64,000 bases of DNA from contig CALSRE010000001.1 of NCBI GenBank assembly GCA_943788675.1, forward strand, positions 659,573 to 723,572, read 5' to 3'. Below the pieces are notes generated by a model. That model was not told the DNA's origin. It did no database searches and saw only the letters and a program-made list of their open reading frames with translations. This DNA is from an uncultured bacterium (GTDB lineage: Bacteria; Fidelibacterota; Marinisomatia; Marinisomatales; Marinisomataceae). Each line of letters opens with the position of its first letter. Within the stretch, counting starts at the first letter, position 1. Shown here one piece after another: positions 51,062 to 62,225 of this stretch. The position numbers and the translations under genes are program-made.

Positions 51062-52933
51062 GTGTCATTTAAAACTGTACCAGGAATGTTTCAATCTCTC
51101 ATCAAAGAGAGACCAAATCTTAAAACTTTTTTTACCAAAGAAGATAATAAATGGCAAGGAGTTGAGCTGTTAGAATTGCAAAAGTTGGTTGAAGACTTTG
51201 CAAACGGATTAAAAAATTTAGGTATTAATGAACACGATAAAGTAGCAATAATTGGTGCAAATTCTCGCAAGTGGGCTATTTCTGACTATGCAATTGCACA
51301 CATTAGAGCTGTTTCGGTACCAGTTTATCCAACATTGATACCTGCTCAATCTCAATATGTTGTAGAGCATTCGGAAAGTAAGATTGCAATCGTGCAAGAT
51401 GCTATACAATTAGACAAAGTTTATTCATTGATTAATGACGCAAATTCTAATCTAAGCACTATTATTGTGATGGATGACGAATATAACGGCAATAAGGATC
51501 ATGTAGTTAAGTTTTCAGAAGTATTTAACATGAATAGTGAAGTGCATGATATAAGAGAGATTTCAAAATCTGTAAAACCAGAAGACTTGTTGACATTGAT
51601 TTATACAAGCGGTACTACAGGAAACCCTAAAGGAGTTATGCTTAGTCATGCGAATATTTGTAACAACCTTCTTTCAATTGATGGAATTATTAAAGCAGCA
51701 ATGGAGCTCAATCCTGAATTGAAACCTGCAGATGGTATTGAAAGGTTTGTCTCATTTCTACCAATTAGTCATAGTTTTGAAAGAGTCGGTGGTCATTATT
51801 CAATTTTCAGTCAAGGGACTTCTATATATTATGCAGAGATGAACTTTACTCCTGAAATATTATTTGAAAATATTAGAGAGGTTCGCCCAACTTTTTTAAC
51901 TGCAGTGCCAAGAATTTTTGAAAAAATTCATGCAAAAATCATGGACACTGTTTCAGATATGTCCGGTGTTAAGAAATCACTTGCTGAATGGTCTATTGCA
52001 GTTGGAATGCAAACTGTACCCTATCGTCAAGCAAGCCAAAAACTTCCATTTATGTTGGGTTTGAAATATAATATTGCTGACAAATTAGTATTAAATAAGT
52101 TTAGAGCAGCCTTAGGTGGTAAAGTAAGAGCATGTTCTTCTGGTGGTTCAGCATTATCAAAGGAGGTTGGCTCTTTTTTCTGTGGAATCGGTATCTCAAT
52201 TATTGAAGGATACGGTTTAACCGAAACTAGTCCGGTAATGACAATAGGACATCCTGATTTCTTCAAGTTTGGCACTGTTGGAAAAGCAATTCCAGGTGTT
52301 GAAGTAAAAATAGCATCAGATGGAGAAATTATTTGCAGAGGACATAATGTTATGCAAGGATATTACAAGAATGAAGAAGCAACTAATGAAGCAATTGTTG
52401 ATGGGTGGTTTCATTCTGGAGATATCGGTGAATTTGATGAAGATGGTTTATTGAGAATAACTGATAGAAAAAAGAGTTTAATAGTAACTTCGGGTGGAAA
52501 AAATGTTGCTCCTCAACCAATGGAAGTTTCATTAACATCTAATAAGTATATTGAGCAATGCAATGTTGTTGGAGACGATAGAAATTTTATCTCAGCATTG
52601 ATCGTACCTAATAAGGAAAATCTCATGGCATGGGCTGAAAAAGAAGGGTTGTCAAGCTTAGACTACAAATCGCTATGTGCTCATGAACAAACTTATGATA
52701 TGTTTGACGCAATTGTTAAATATACTATGAAAAATTTCTCTCGCTATGAATCTATAAGAAAGTTTGCACTCATTGCAGATGAATGGACAGTTGATAAAGG
52801 TGAATTAACGCCAAAAATGTCTATCAAAAGAAAAGTTGTGATTGAAAAACATAAAGATGAGATAGAGGCAATTTACAATTCTCCAAACATACCAGTCAAA
52901 ACGCCAGATGATGAACTTCAACTTGGTGGGTAA
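51062..52933 (+). CDS. Long-chain fatty-acid-CoA ligase (AMP-binding)
   Basis: LIYTSGTTGNPKGVMLSH; GYGLTETSPVMT; WFHSGDIGEFDEDGLLRITDRKKSLIVTSGGKNVAPQ. Confidence 0.95.
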   Translation: MSFKTVPGMFQSLIKERPNLKTFFTKEDNKWQGVELLELQKLVEDFANGLKNLGINEHDKVAIIGANSRKWAISDYAIAHIRAVSVPVYPTLIPAQSQYVVEHSESKIAIVQDAIQLDKVYSLINDANSNLSTIIVMDDEYNGNKDHVVKFSEVFNMNSEVHDIREISKSVKPEDLLTLIYTSGTTGNPKGVMLSHANICNNLLSIDGIIKAAMELNPELKPADGIERFVSFLPISHSFERVGGHYSIFSQGTSIYYAEMNFTPEILFENIREVRPTFLTAVPRIFEKIHAKIMDTVSDMSGVKKSLAEWSIAVGMQTVPYRQASQKLPFMLGLKYNIADKLVLNKFRAALGGKVRACSSGGSALSKEVGSFFCGIGISIIEGYGLTETSPVMTIGHPDFFKFGTVGKAIPGVEVKIASDGEIICRGHNVMQGYYKNEEATNEAIVDGWFHSGDIGEFDEDGLLRITDRKKSLIVTSGGKNVAPQPMEVSLTSNKYIEQCNVVGDDRNFISALIVPNKENLMAWAEKEGLSSLDYKSLCAHEQTYDMFDAIVKYTMKNFSRYESIRKFALIADEWTVDKGELTPKMSIKRKVVIEKHKDEIEAIYNSPNIPVKTPDDELQLGG

Positions 52934-53837
52934 ATTAGTATCAATATTAATTTCTTCAATTGTACTTTTTAGTTTTGTAGATAAAGATGCTTCACCTTAT
53001 GTGATTGTTTTAGGAGTTGCACAAGATGGCGGAGCGCCGCACGCAGCATGTATCAAAGAGTGCTGCTCACTTAAATGGAATAATCCAAATTTACATAATC
53101 GTGTTTCTAGTATTGGTATCGTAGATCCAAAAACAAAAGAAGTTTGGATGATAGACGCTACTCCAGATTTTACAAATCAATTACATTCGCTTTCAAATAA
53201 TCAGCAATATTCTCTCAAAGGGATTTTCCTAACTCATGCACACATAGGTCACTATACAGGGCTAATTCATCTTGGAAGAGAAGTTATGGGTGCTAAAAAA
53301 GTAGTAGTTAATGCAATGCCAAAAATGAAGAGTTTTCTTGAAAATAATGGACCATGGAGCCAGCTAGTCAACTTAGAAAACATTGCTATTAATATGCTTA
53401 ATAATAACGAAGTGCAAAAGTTAAATGAAAATATATCAATCACTCCTTTTTTAGTTCCTCATAGAGACGAGTTTTCAGAAACAGTTGGATATAAAATAGA
53501 AGGACCTTCAAAATCTTTGGTTTTTATACCTGATATTGACAAGTGGGATAAATGGAAAAAAGATATTGTAGCTATTGTAGAAAAAAATGATTTTAGTTTA
53601 CTAGATGGAACTTTTTATGATATAAATGAACTGCCTGGTAGAGATATGGAAAAAATACCTCACCCTTTCATAGTGGAAACAATGCATCTTTTTAACAATT
53701 CAAATGATAAAAAATCGATTTTTTTTATTCATTTAAATCATACTAACCCTGCCTTAAATAATGACTCATTTGAGCATAATCATATTAAAAATAACGGATT
53801 TAATGTCGCCTTTAGAAATCAAATTTTTAATCTTTAA
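52908..53837 (+). CDS. PqqB-like MBL-fold metallohydrolase with N-terminal signal/anchor
   Basis: VLGVAQDGGAPHAAC; IDATPDFTNQL; LTHAHIGHYTGL; HRDEFSETVGYKI; LLDGTFYD; FIHLNHTNPALN. Confidence 0.82.
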   Translation: MMNFNLVGKLVSILISSIVLFSFVDKDASPYVIVLGVAQDGGAPHAACIKECCSLKWNNPNLHNRVSSIGIVDPKTKEVWMIDATPDFTNQLHSLSNNQQYSLKGIFLTHAHIGHYTGLIHLGREVMGAKKVVVNAMPKMKSFLENNGPWSQLVNLENIAINMLNNNEVQKLNENISITPFLVPHRDEFSETVGYKIEGPSKSLVFIPDIDKWDKWKKDIVAIVEKNDFSLLDGTFYDINELPGRDMEKIPHPFIVETMHLFNNSNDKKSIFFIHLNHTNPALNNDSFEHNHIKNNGFNVAFRNQIFNL

Positions 53838-53912
53838 ATCTTAAAAATACATTACGATTTTAATAAATATTACCTAATCTTAAATTATTAATGAAAAAAA
53901 GCGAGGTTTTAT

Positions 53913-54662
53913 ATGAAAAAAATGTTAATGATAGCTATTCTTTGCTCTTTCGCCTTTAGTCAGGCATATCATATACAAAGTTATATAGGTATAAAAGATG
54001 GAGTTAGAGTAGCAGATTATGAGAAAGCTATGATCCAGCATAATAAAGCGCATGTAGGCTTAGGTGCGGTAAATACTTTTTCAGTAGTTAATGGTCCAAA
54101 TGCAGGAAAGTATGTTAGAGTTGCTGCAGCAGAATGGCCAACTCCCCTAAATATGGTAGATAGTGTTTATGATGCTATGAGCAATCATGAACCAGTAGCA
54201 TATGATAAATGGGGTAATATGATTGTGCAGTCAGGTGGTATGGAGTTTTGGACACTTAGACCAGACTTAAGTAGAAATATGCCAACAGTAGAAGGTTCTG
54301 ATATAAATGGTCAGCAACCTAACTTTATAACCATCTACTATTATGGTGTTCAACAAGGTGGAAGTAAAAATGCTGAAGAAGTTTTTACAGCCTTTAATGA
54401 AGTTGCAAAACAAACTGATAGTACACGTCCATGGGTTGCAATGACGAAAACATTAGGTGGTAATGTATCAGTATATTCATACTCAACACCACACATGACA
54501 ATGTCTGAAGTGTTAGCGCCTGCGCAAGCAGAATTTGGACAGGTATTATCTAAATTGTATGAATTGGATTCAGATTTAGATTCAAAAGTGAGAAATGGAT
54601 GGTCATGGATTTGGAGTGAAACTTGGAGATTTAGACCAGAGTTAAGCACTTCATCTAATTAA
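53913..54662 (+). CDS. Secreted hypothetical protein with two similar halves
   Basis: Signal peptide MKKMLMIAILCSFAFSQA; halves end EFWTLRPDLS and ETWRFRPELS. Confidence 0.75.
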   Translation: MKKMLMIAILCSFAFSQAYHIQSYIGIKDGVRVADYEKAMIQHNKAHVGLGAVNTFSVVNGPNAGKYVRVAAAEWPTPLNMVDSVYDAMSNHEPVAYDKWGNMIVQSGGMEFWTLRPDLSRNMPTVEGSDINGQQPNFITIYYYGVQQGGSKNAEEVFTAFNEVAKQTDSTRPWVAMTKTLGGNVSVYSYSTPHMTMSEVLAPAQAEFGQVLSKLYELDSDLDSKVRNGWSWIWSETWRFRPELSTSSN

Positions 54663-54686
54663 AGATATCAAGCAATACATTCTATT

Positions 54687-54722
54687 AAAGAGCCTATTAA
54701 TTATTGTTAATAGGCTCTTTTT
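54687..54722. terminator. Rho-independent terminator-like hairpin
   Basis: aaagagcctattaa-ttattg-ttaataggctctttttct. Confidence 0.85.
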
Positions 54723-54738
54723 CTATTAACATTCACAT

Positions 54739-55776
54739 ATGTACAATAAAAAATCTAAAATTGAGTTAGAAAAGAATTTAGAAAAAGAAAACTTTGAACG
54801 AATTACTTGTTCTTTTTACAAGTATTTTTCAATTACAAATCCAAATGAATTAAGAGATTTTTTATACAAAAACTTAGAAGAATTGAATGTTTTAGGTAGA
54901 GTTTATATAGCATCTGAAGGAATAAACGCTCAAATAAGTATTCCTGATTATCAAATGGAATCATTTAAAGAATATATTCAATCCATTGATGGATTAAGTA
55001 ATTTACAATTTAAGCATGCTGTTGAGGAAGGAAGATCATTTATTAAGCTAAAAATATTGGTGCGAGATGAAATTGTTGCATATAAAATTCCTGAAAATTC
55101 TTATGATATGAATCAAATAGGAACACATTTAAAGCCTATAGACTTTCATAAATCAATTAAAAAAGATGGTTCTGTAGTAGTTGATATGAGAAATTATTAT
55201 GAAAGCGAAGTTGGAAAATTTAAGAATGCAATCATACCTGACGCCCATTACTCTAAAGAGTTATTGCCAACTGTTGCAAAGCTGTTAGAAAAAGAAAAAG
55301 ATAAGAAAGTTCATTTGTATTGTACGGGTGGAATTCGATGTGAAAAAGCTAGTTCTTACTTAATCAAAAAAGGCTTCAAAGAGGTTTATCAATTAGAGGG
55401 TGGGGTTATTCAATATGCTCACGATATTAAAAATTCTAATCTGAAATCAGAATTTATAGGTAAAAATTTTGTCTTTGATGATAGGATGGGAGAAAGAGTT
55501 ACCAATGATATTATATCATTTTGCCATCAATGTAAGGAGCCTTCCGATTATCATATAAATTGCAATAATGACGCATGTCATCTACTCTTTATTCAATGTG
55601 ATAACTGCAATGATAAGTTTAAAGGTTGTTGTTCGAAGGACTGTATGGATTTTGCTAACTTAGATACAGATACACAAAAAAAGTTAAGAAAAGATGAAAA
55701 TAAAAAGGTTTCAAGTGCTAAATTATCTACTAAATTTAGACCTAAACTGTACAAACTATTTAATTATTGGAAATAA
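54739..55776 (+). CDS. trhO: Rhodanese-domain tRNA uridine hydroxylase TrhO (UPF0176) family
   Basis: ASEGINAQISIP; VDMRNYYESEVGKFKNA; YCTGGIRCEKASSYL; Cys-rich C-terminus CHQCKEP...CCSKDC. Confidence 0.9.
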   Translation: MYNKKSKIELEKNLEKENFERITCSFYKYFSITNPNELRDFLYKNLEELNVLGRVYIASEGINAQISIPDYQMESFKEYIQSIDGLSNLQFKHAVEEGRSFIKLKILVRDEIVAYKIPENSYDMNQIGTHLKPIDFHKSIKKDGSVVVDMRNYYESEVGKFKNAIIPDAHYSKELLPTVAKLLEKEKDKKVHLYCTGGIRCEKASSYLIKKGFKEVYQLEGGVIQYAHDIKNSNLKSEFIGKNFVFDDRMGERVTNDIISFCHQCKEPSDYHINCNNDACHLLFIQCDNCNDKFKGCCSKDCMDFANLDTDTQKKLRKDENKKVSSAKLSTKFRPKLYKLFNYWK

Positions 55777-55782
55777 CATACT

Positions 55783-56418
55783 ATGAAAGATAAAATACAA
55801 AGTTTTCTGCTTACGCCAATTAAAGTAAGTAATAAAAAAAGTTCAGATTATACCTTAATTGAAAAGATAGCTCTAAACCCAATTTTTTTAACTGTTTTAG
55901 TTTATTTTGCTATATTTCAAGCATATTCTTTTTTTGAAGCACCAAAATCTTCTCAGTCAGATTCAAAATTAGGAAATGCAATGGTTTATTTTGAAAGAGG
56001 AGATTTTGATAATGCGCTTTTAACGCTGGACGAGATAGTGTTAAATTATCCAAACACTAAAGCTTCATACCAAGCAAAATTTTATATTGGTAGAACTGCT
56101 TTTATTCAGGGTGATAATAAAGTTGCTCTTGAAAATCTTAAAAGCTCCGTATCAAAGCTTGATATGGATATATTAAAAAAAGAGTCCTACATGATGATTG
56201 CATTTTTAGAAAAGAATTATAAAATATATGATTCTGCATTAAAATATACAATTTCAGAAGACGAAAAAATATATATCAATATTTTAAAAGCAAAAATGTT
56301 GGGTGAAAGCGGAGACGCAGAACGAGCAAAGATACTGTTAGATTCAATTGATGCATATGATACGATTTACAATGAACTTTTTGAGGAAGTATACGGGTTC
56401 ATCTTAAGTATTAACTAA
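55783..56418 (+). CDS. TPR-like/YfgM-like membrane-anchored protein
   Basis: N-terminal TM and TPR-like YFERGDFDNALLTLDEIVLNYPNTKASYQAKFYIG. Confidence 0.7.
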   Translation: MKDKIQSFLLTPIKVSNKKSSDYTLIEKIALNPIFLTVLVYFAIFQAYSFFEAPKSSQSDSKLGNAMVYFERGDFDNALLTLDEIVLNYPNTKASYQAKFYIGRTAFIQGDNKVALENLKSSVSKLDMDILKKESYMMIAFLEKNYKIYDSALKYTISEDEKIYINILKAKMLGESGDAERAKILLDSIDAYDTIYNELFEEVYGFILSIN

Positions 56419-56462
56419 GATACTTGTTAATACGACTATATATAGATATATTCCGTTGTATT

Positions 56463-56484
56463 AAATGGGCTACGGCCCATTTTT
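56463..56484. terminator. Terminator-like hairpin upstream of nusA
   Basis: aaatgggctacggcccatttttg. Confidence 0.65.
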
Positions 56485-56512
56485 GTTATAATTAAAAAAT
56501 TGAAGGATTGTC

Positions 56513-57957
56513 ATGATTAACAGAGATTTAATTGAAATTTTTATAGAATTAGCAAGAGAAAAAAATATAGAGCGTTCAGAGCTAGGAACAATTATAGAAC
56601 AATTATTTTTGTTCATAATTGAAAAAGAAACTGGAGAAGCTGATAATTGCAGTGTCATCGTTAATTTGGATAAAGGTGAAATAGAAATTTATGTAGAAAA
56701 GACTATTGTTGAGGAAGTAGATGATGATCATTTTGATATCACCCTAGAAAGAGCAGTAGAATTAGAGCCAGACCTTGCTGGTGAATTAAAACTGGGAGAT
56801 ACCTTTGTTGAAGTTATTGATCCTGCTCGATTTGGTAGAAGATTAGTTGCAAATGCAAGACAGTTTTTAAACAAGAGGACTCGTGAAGTGCAGCAGCAAT
56901 ATATTTATGAGGACTATGTCCAGAGAATCGGAGAGGTTATTATTGGTACTGTTCACCAGGTTCACAGAGAGAATACTTTTGTAAACATTGAGCAAACAGA
57001 GCTAAGAATGCCAAGAAATGAGCAAATATTCTCTGAGCGTTTCAGAAGAGGAGATACTATCAGAGCGCTTGTAAAAGCAGTTGAGGTCACTCCTAAAGGA
57101 CCCGACATACTAATTTCAAGAAGCGATGATTTGTTTCTTTACAAATTGTTTGAAATGGAAGTGCCTGAAATTGAAGATGGGATAATTGAAATAAAGGGTA
57201 TTGCCAGAAAACCTGGAGAAAGAAGTAAAATTATTGTTCATTCAGTAGATAAAAGAATAGATGCTGTTGGTGCATGCGTAGGTATGCGAGGTAGTAGAAT
57301 TCAATCTGTTGTAAGAGAATTAAACAATGAAAAAATTGATATTGTAAACTATACTGACAAATCAGAAGTTTTCATAACAAGAGCTTTATCTCCTGCAAAA
57401 CCAATGGATTTATATATAGATGATGATAGAAAATATTGTGTTGCGATATTTGAAGAAGGCGGACTTGAAAATGCAGTTGGAAGAAGCGGAGTTAATATAA
57501 ACCTTGCTTCAAAATTAACTGGTTACACAATTGATGCCTATACTAAAGCTGAATATGATGAAGTTCTTATTAATCAAAAAACTACTTTAGAATCCTTAGA
57601 GGGTGTTGAAAAATCTGTAAGCGATAAATTAGTTGAAGTAGCAAGTATTGCATCGGTTGCAGATTATTTAAATGCTAAAAAGTATATTTTATCAGATGAA
57701 GTTGAACTTTCAGCTGAAGATATCGGCGCAGTTAGCGGTGCGGTAAATAACTTTATTAATAAGACTCATAATAAAGAGTCAGAAGCGGAAGTTGAGGCAG
57801 CAGATAGTGTTTCAGATGAAGTTTCAATAGAGACAGTAGAAGAAAGGTTTCATCGGACGAGGATGTGAAAAAACAACCTGAAGAAGATTTAACAACAGAC
57901 AAAGATAATGAAGATTCTTCTGAAAAAGTTTCTGATGAAGGTAAAGAGGAAGTATAG
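56513..57957 (+). CDS. nusA: Transcription termination/antitermination protein NusA (apparent frameshift near 57843; listed ORF stops at 57868)
   Basis: S1 and KH domains; VDKRIDAVGACVGMRGSRIQSVVRELNNEKIDIV; downstream infB. Confidence 0.93.
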
Positions 57958-57960
57958 TTA

Positions 57961-60300
57961 ATGGCCGATTCTATTAGAATATTTCAGCTCGCTAAAGAGC
58001 TCAATATATCACACACTGATATTTTAGATTTCTTAAAATCTAAAGATATTTCAGTATCGAGTCATATGTCTCCAATCGACGGAAAAACTCAGCAAATTGT
58101 ATACACAGAGTTTGCTAAAGATCGACAATCAGCTGAACGAGATAGAAAAGAGCAGGTCAGAAAAGAAATTCATGATTCAAAAGTAGTTATGAAGACTAAG
58201 TCAGTTAAGAAGTTCCAAATTCTTTCTGTTCAAGAGCAGCGTGAAGCTGAAAAGAAGAAAGCTGATTTAAAAAATGATACATCATCTAAAACAAGCGAAA
58301 AGAAAGAGAAAGATCCTGTAGAGGCAAAACCAAAGAAAAAATTACGTAAAATTTCATTAAGAGAACCTGAGAAGGTTGAAACAAAAAAAGCTAAAAAGCA
58401 TAAAGATGAAATAAAAAAAGATAATTCTGCAGTTAAGAGATTAAAGAAAACATTGGCCTCAATTGACTCTGGACCAAAGAAAAAATCATATAAAAAACTT
58501 AAAAAAGATTCAAAAGCTGTAGACAGCGATCAAGTTAGAGCTGTGGAGTTAGCAGAGTATGCTACTATTGATGAAATTGCTAAGGTTTTAGATGTAGGTA
58601 CCAGTGAAGTTATCGGAAAGTGTCTACAAATGGGTATTCTTGCAACGGTAAATCAACGATTAGAATGGGATGTAATTGAGCTTATTGCTGGTGAGTATGA
58701 TGTCGAGTTAAAAAAATATGAAGAAGTAGTTGATGACTTATTTGTAACTGCTCACTCCGATGAAGAGTTGACAAATGCTATTGAAAGAGCTCCAGTTGTA
58801 ACTATTATGGGTCATGTAGATCACGGTAAAACATCTATATTGGATTATATTAGAGAAACTAAAGTGGCTGCTGGTGAATCTGGCGGTATTACACAGAGAG
58901 TTGGAGCATATCAGGTTATGCATAATGAAAATAAAATCACTTTCTTAGATACTCCTGGACACGAAGCTTTTACGGCGATGAGAGCTAGAGGAGCACAATC
59001 AACCGATATTGTAATTCTGGTTGTTGCAGCAGACGACAGCGTTATGCCTCAAACAATAGAAGCTATCAATCATGCAAAAGCAGCTGAAGTTCCGATTGTA
59101 GTTGCCATCAATAAAATCGATAAACAAGGAGCAAATCCTGATATTGTTAAAAGAGAATTATCTGAAAAAAATGTTTTAGTTGAAGAGTGGGGTGGTAAAA
59201 TACAATCCGTTAACACGTCGGCAATCACCGGTGAAGGAATAGATGCCTTAATGGAAGCAATTTTACTTGAAGCAGAAGTGTTAGACTTAAAGGCGAACGA
59301 AGAGATCGATTGTAAGGGAATTGTGATAGACTCGAAGTTAGATAAAGGTTTAGGACCAGTTGCAACTGTATTAATTCAAAAAGGAACTTTAAAAATAGGT
59401 ACTCCTTTTATTTGCAATAATCATCCTGGAAAAGTCAGAGCAATTATGAACGAAAGAAATGAAAGGATTAAAGAGGCAAAACCTTCCGATCCTGTTCAAA
59501 TCTTAGGTTTTGATCAAGTGCCTCAAGCTGGAGATATTTTTGCAGAGGTTGAAAATGAATCCGATTTAAAGAAGATTGCTAATGAACGTCAAAGAATTAA
59601 AAGAGAAATTGATTTACAAATGGTTCAAAAGACATCTTTAGATAGTATTTCAGCTCAGATTAAAGAGGGTGATATTAATAATTTGAATATTATTATTAAA
59701 GCTGACGCAGACGGGTCCATTGAAGCCTTAATTCAAAGTATAGAAAAAATAAATAATGATGAGGTCGGTGTTGATATCGTCCATAAAGGCGTCGGTAATG
59801 TTACAGAATCTGATGTACTACTCGCTCAAGCTTCTCAAGCAATAATTATCGGTTTTGGTGTTCAGGTACCATCCAATACAAAATTATTAGCTAGTCAAAA
59901 TAATGTTGAAATTAGAGCTTATAGTATTATTTATCAAATCGTAGAAGACGTGAAAATGGCTGTTGAAGGATTATTAAAACCTGACATGGTAGAAGAAGTT
60001 ATTGGTGTGGCAGTAGTGAAAGAATCATTCAAGATTCCAAAAATTGGATTTATTGCTGGTTCGCAAGTAGAATCTGGTAAAATTACCCGCGATAGCTTTG
60101 TGAGATTAATAAGAGAAGAAGAGGAGTTGGTTTCTAAGGGCTCTATAACGTCTCTAAAGCGATTTAAAGATGATGTTGCATCGGTTGACTCAGGTATGGA
60201 GTGTGGTATCTCTGTAGAAGGAGTTAAGAAGTATTTTGAAGGTGACAGAATTGTTGCATATAAAATAAACGAAATAAAGAGAACATTAGCAGACAGTTGA
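57961..60300 (+). CDS. infB: Translation initiation factor IF-2
   Basis: [47 protein letters not shown]. Confidence 0.98.
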   Translation: MADSIRIFQLAKELNISHTDILDFLKSKDISVSSHMSPIDGKTQQIVYTEFAKDRQSAERDRKEQVRKEIHDSKVVMKTKSVKKFQILSVQEQREAEKKKADLKNDTSSKTSEKKEKDPVEAKPKKKLRKISLREPEKVETKKAKKHKDEIKKDNSAVKRLKKTLASIDSGPKKKSYKKLKKDSKAVDSDQVRAVELAEYATIDEIAKVLDVGTSEVIGKCLQMGILATVNQRLEWDVIELIAGEYDVELKKYEEVVDDLFVTAHSDEELTNAIERAPVVTIMGHVDHGKTSILDYIRETKVAAGESGGITQRVGAYQVMHNENKITFLDTPGHEAFTAMRARGAQSTDIVILVVAADDSVMPQTIEAINHAKAAEVPIVVAINKIDKQGANPDIVKRELSEKNVLVEEWGGKIQSVNTSAITGEGIDALMEAILLEAEVLDLKANEEIDCKGIVIDSKLDKGLGPVATVLIQKGTLKIGTPFICNNHPGKVRAIMNERNERIKEAKPSDPVQILGFDQVPQAGDIFAEVENESDLKKIANERQRIKREIDLQMVQKTSLDSISAQIKEGDINNLNIIIKADADGSIEALIQSIEKINNDEVGVDIVHKGVGNVTESDVLLAQASQAIIIGFGVQVPSNTKLLASQNNVEIRAYSIIYQIVEDVKMAVEGLLKPDMVEEVIGVAVVKESFKIPKIGFIAGSQVESGKITRDSFVRLIREEEELVSKGSITSLKRFKDDVASVDSGMECGISVEGVKKYFEGDRIVAYKINEIKRTLADS

Positions 60301-60644
60301 ATAATAAACCATTTTCTAGATCAGAAAGAGTATCACAACAAGTTTTAAAAACCATTAATCATATCTTAACTCGAGAGATGGACTTAAGAAAGTACGGCTT
60401 TATAACATTTTCATCAGTTAAAATGACTGCAGATTTAAAGCATGCAAACTTGTATTACAGCATCATTAACCCTACAAAAAAAATCGAGATAATCAATAAA
60501 GAGTTAAATTTGCTAGTTCCTGTTTTTAGAAAATATTTATCAGTAACATTAAATTTAAGATCAACGCCCACATTAAAATTCTTTTATGATGATTCATTCG
60601 AACAGTTTGAAAAAATTGACAAGCTTATAAAAGAGATAGATTAA
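60297..60644 (+). CDS. rbfA: Ribosome-binding factor A (TTG start)
   Basis: RSERVSQQVLKTINHILTRE; operon position. Confidence 0.92.
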   Translation: MNNKPFSRSERVSQQVLKTINHILTREMDLRKYGFITFSSVKMTADLKHANLYYSIINPTKKIEIINKELNLLVPVFRKYLSVTLNLRSTPTLKFFYDDSFEQFEKIDKLIKEID

Positions 60645-60645
60645 A

Positions 60646-61287
60646 ATGATATACAATATTTATAAGCCAAAAGACTTTTCCTCCTTTTCTATAGTAAAAA
60701 AAATAAAATATATTACTAAAGAAAAAGTTGGTCACTCAGGCACACTGGATCCATTTGCTGACGGAGTTCTTGTCTTAGGTGTCGGAAAATCAACTAAGAA
60801 ATTATCAAGCATCATTCAATATGATAAGACATATGAAGGTGTCATAAGGCTTGGTATACAAACCGATTCTATGGATTTAACCGGAACAGTTGTTGCTGAG
60901 GAGAAAATTCCTGTAATTACATCTACTATGTTAGATCAATGTGCTAATTCATTTGTTGGAGAGTTACTGCAAAGAACTCCTATGTTCTCAGCGAGAAAAA
61001 TTGACGGAGTTCGTCTTTATAAGCTTGCAAGAAAAAATATATCTATTAAAACCAATCCAAAACTTGTTACTATAAAAAACTTAAAGATTGAAGTTATTGA
61101 TGATAATAATCTTAAAGTAATTGTAGAGTGCTCTTCAGGGACCTATATCAGGGTGTTAGCAGAGGATATTGCAAAATATCTAGGAACTGTAGGACACTTA
61201 ATAAGTTTGACAAGGTTGAGCGTTGGAGAATATAATTTGTCTGAATCATTGACTGTTGAAAGTTTTGAGGAAAAATGGAAGTCATAA
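60646..61287 (+). CDS. truB: tRNA pseudouridine-55 synthase
   Basis: KVGHSGTLDPFADGVLVLGVGKSTK; CSSGTYIRVLAEDIA. Confidence 0.96.
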   Translation: MIYNIYKPKDFSSFSIVKKIKYITKEKVGHSGTLDPFADGVLVLGVGKSTKKLSSIIQYDKTYEGVIRLGIQTDSMDLTGTVVAEEKIPVITSTMLDQCANSFVGELLQRTPMFSARKIDGVRLYKLARKNISIKTNPKLVTIKNLKIEVIDDNNLKVIVECSSGTYIRVLAEDIAKYLGTVGHLISLTRLSVGEYNLSESLTVESFEEKWKS

Positions 61288-62225
61288 CATCTTTAGATAA
61301 AATGAAAGAGCTTTCAAGCTCTGTTATTACCGTAGGAAACTATGATGGTATTCATAAAGGTCATCAAGACGTACTTTCTTTTATAGTCGATGAAGGTAAA
61401 AAAAGAAATGTTCCATCTTGCTTGATAACATTTGATCCTAATCCTTTTTACGTACTGTCGGATGATTCTTCTCCGGTAAATCTACAGAGTTTAGAGGAAA
61501 AACTGTCAACTTTAAATGCTATTGGAATCGATAAAGTATTAGTAATACCTTTTACAAAAGAATTTTCATTGATGACAGCAACAGATTTTGCTAACAAAAT
61601 TCTAAAAGGACTATTTCATCCTCAACTTATATCCGTTGGTATAAACCATTTTTTTGGACATAATAAGGAAGGTGACTTTGAATTTTTGAAATCATTTTGT
61701 AGTAAAAATGATATCGAATTGCATACTCCAGCAATGAGAGAGCATAATGGAAAAACAATATCAAGTAGTATAATAAGAACATTAGTTAATGATGGAAATT
61801 CTGATAAGGTATATGATTTATTGGGTAAGTTTTATGGATTTGAAGCGTTGATAGTTTCAGGTTCAAATCGTGGAAAAAAGATGAATTATCCTACCGCAAA
61901 TTTTATCCCAACATTTCAAAATCAACTCCCACCAAGTACTGGAGTATACCTTTCAAGAGTTTTTTTAGACGGAGAAACTTATTTTGGGATGACAAATGCA
62001 GGTGTTAGACCCACATTTAATGAAAAAAAATTTGTTATGGAAGTTCACATTTTATCTGATAAATTCGGCAATCTATACGATAAGAATTTTTATATCGAAT
62101 TTTTAGATAAAATTCGAGATGAAATAAAGTTTGATAATAAAGAGTTGTTAATCAAACAAATTGAAAAAGATAAAAAAGTATGTATCAAACTGGTAGATGC
62201 TTTTAAGGAGAAATATGAAATATAG
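61275..62225 (+). CDS. ribF: Bifunctional riboflavin kinase/FAD synthetase
   Basis: TVGNYDGIHKGHQDVL; ISSSIIRTLVNDG; GSNRGKKMNYPTANF; GMTNAGVRPTFNE. Confidence 0.95.
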   Translation: MEVITSLDKMKELSSSVITVGNYDGIHKGHQDVLSFIVDEGKKRNVPSCLITFDPNPFYVLSDDSSPVNLQSLEEKLSTLNAIGIDKVLVIPFTKEFSLMTATDFANKILKGLFHPQLISVGINHFFGHNKEGDFEFLKSFCSKNDIELHTPAMREHNGKTISSSIIRTLVNDGNSDKVYDLLGKFYGFEALIVSGSNRGKKMNYPTANFIPTFQNQLPPSTGVYLSRVFLDGETYFGMTNAGVRPTFNEKKFVMEVHILSDKFGNLYDKNFYIEFLDKIRDEIKFDNKELLIKQIEKDKKVCIKLVDAFKEKYEI

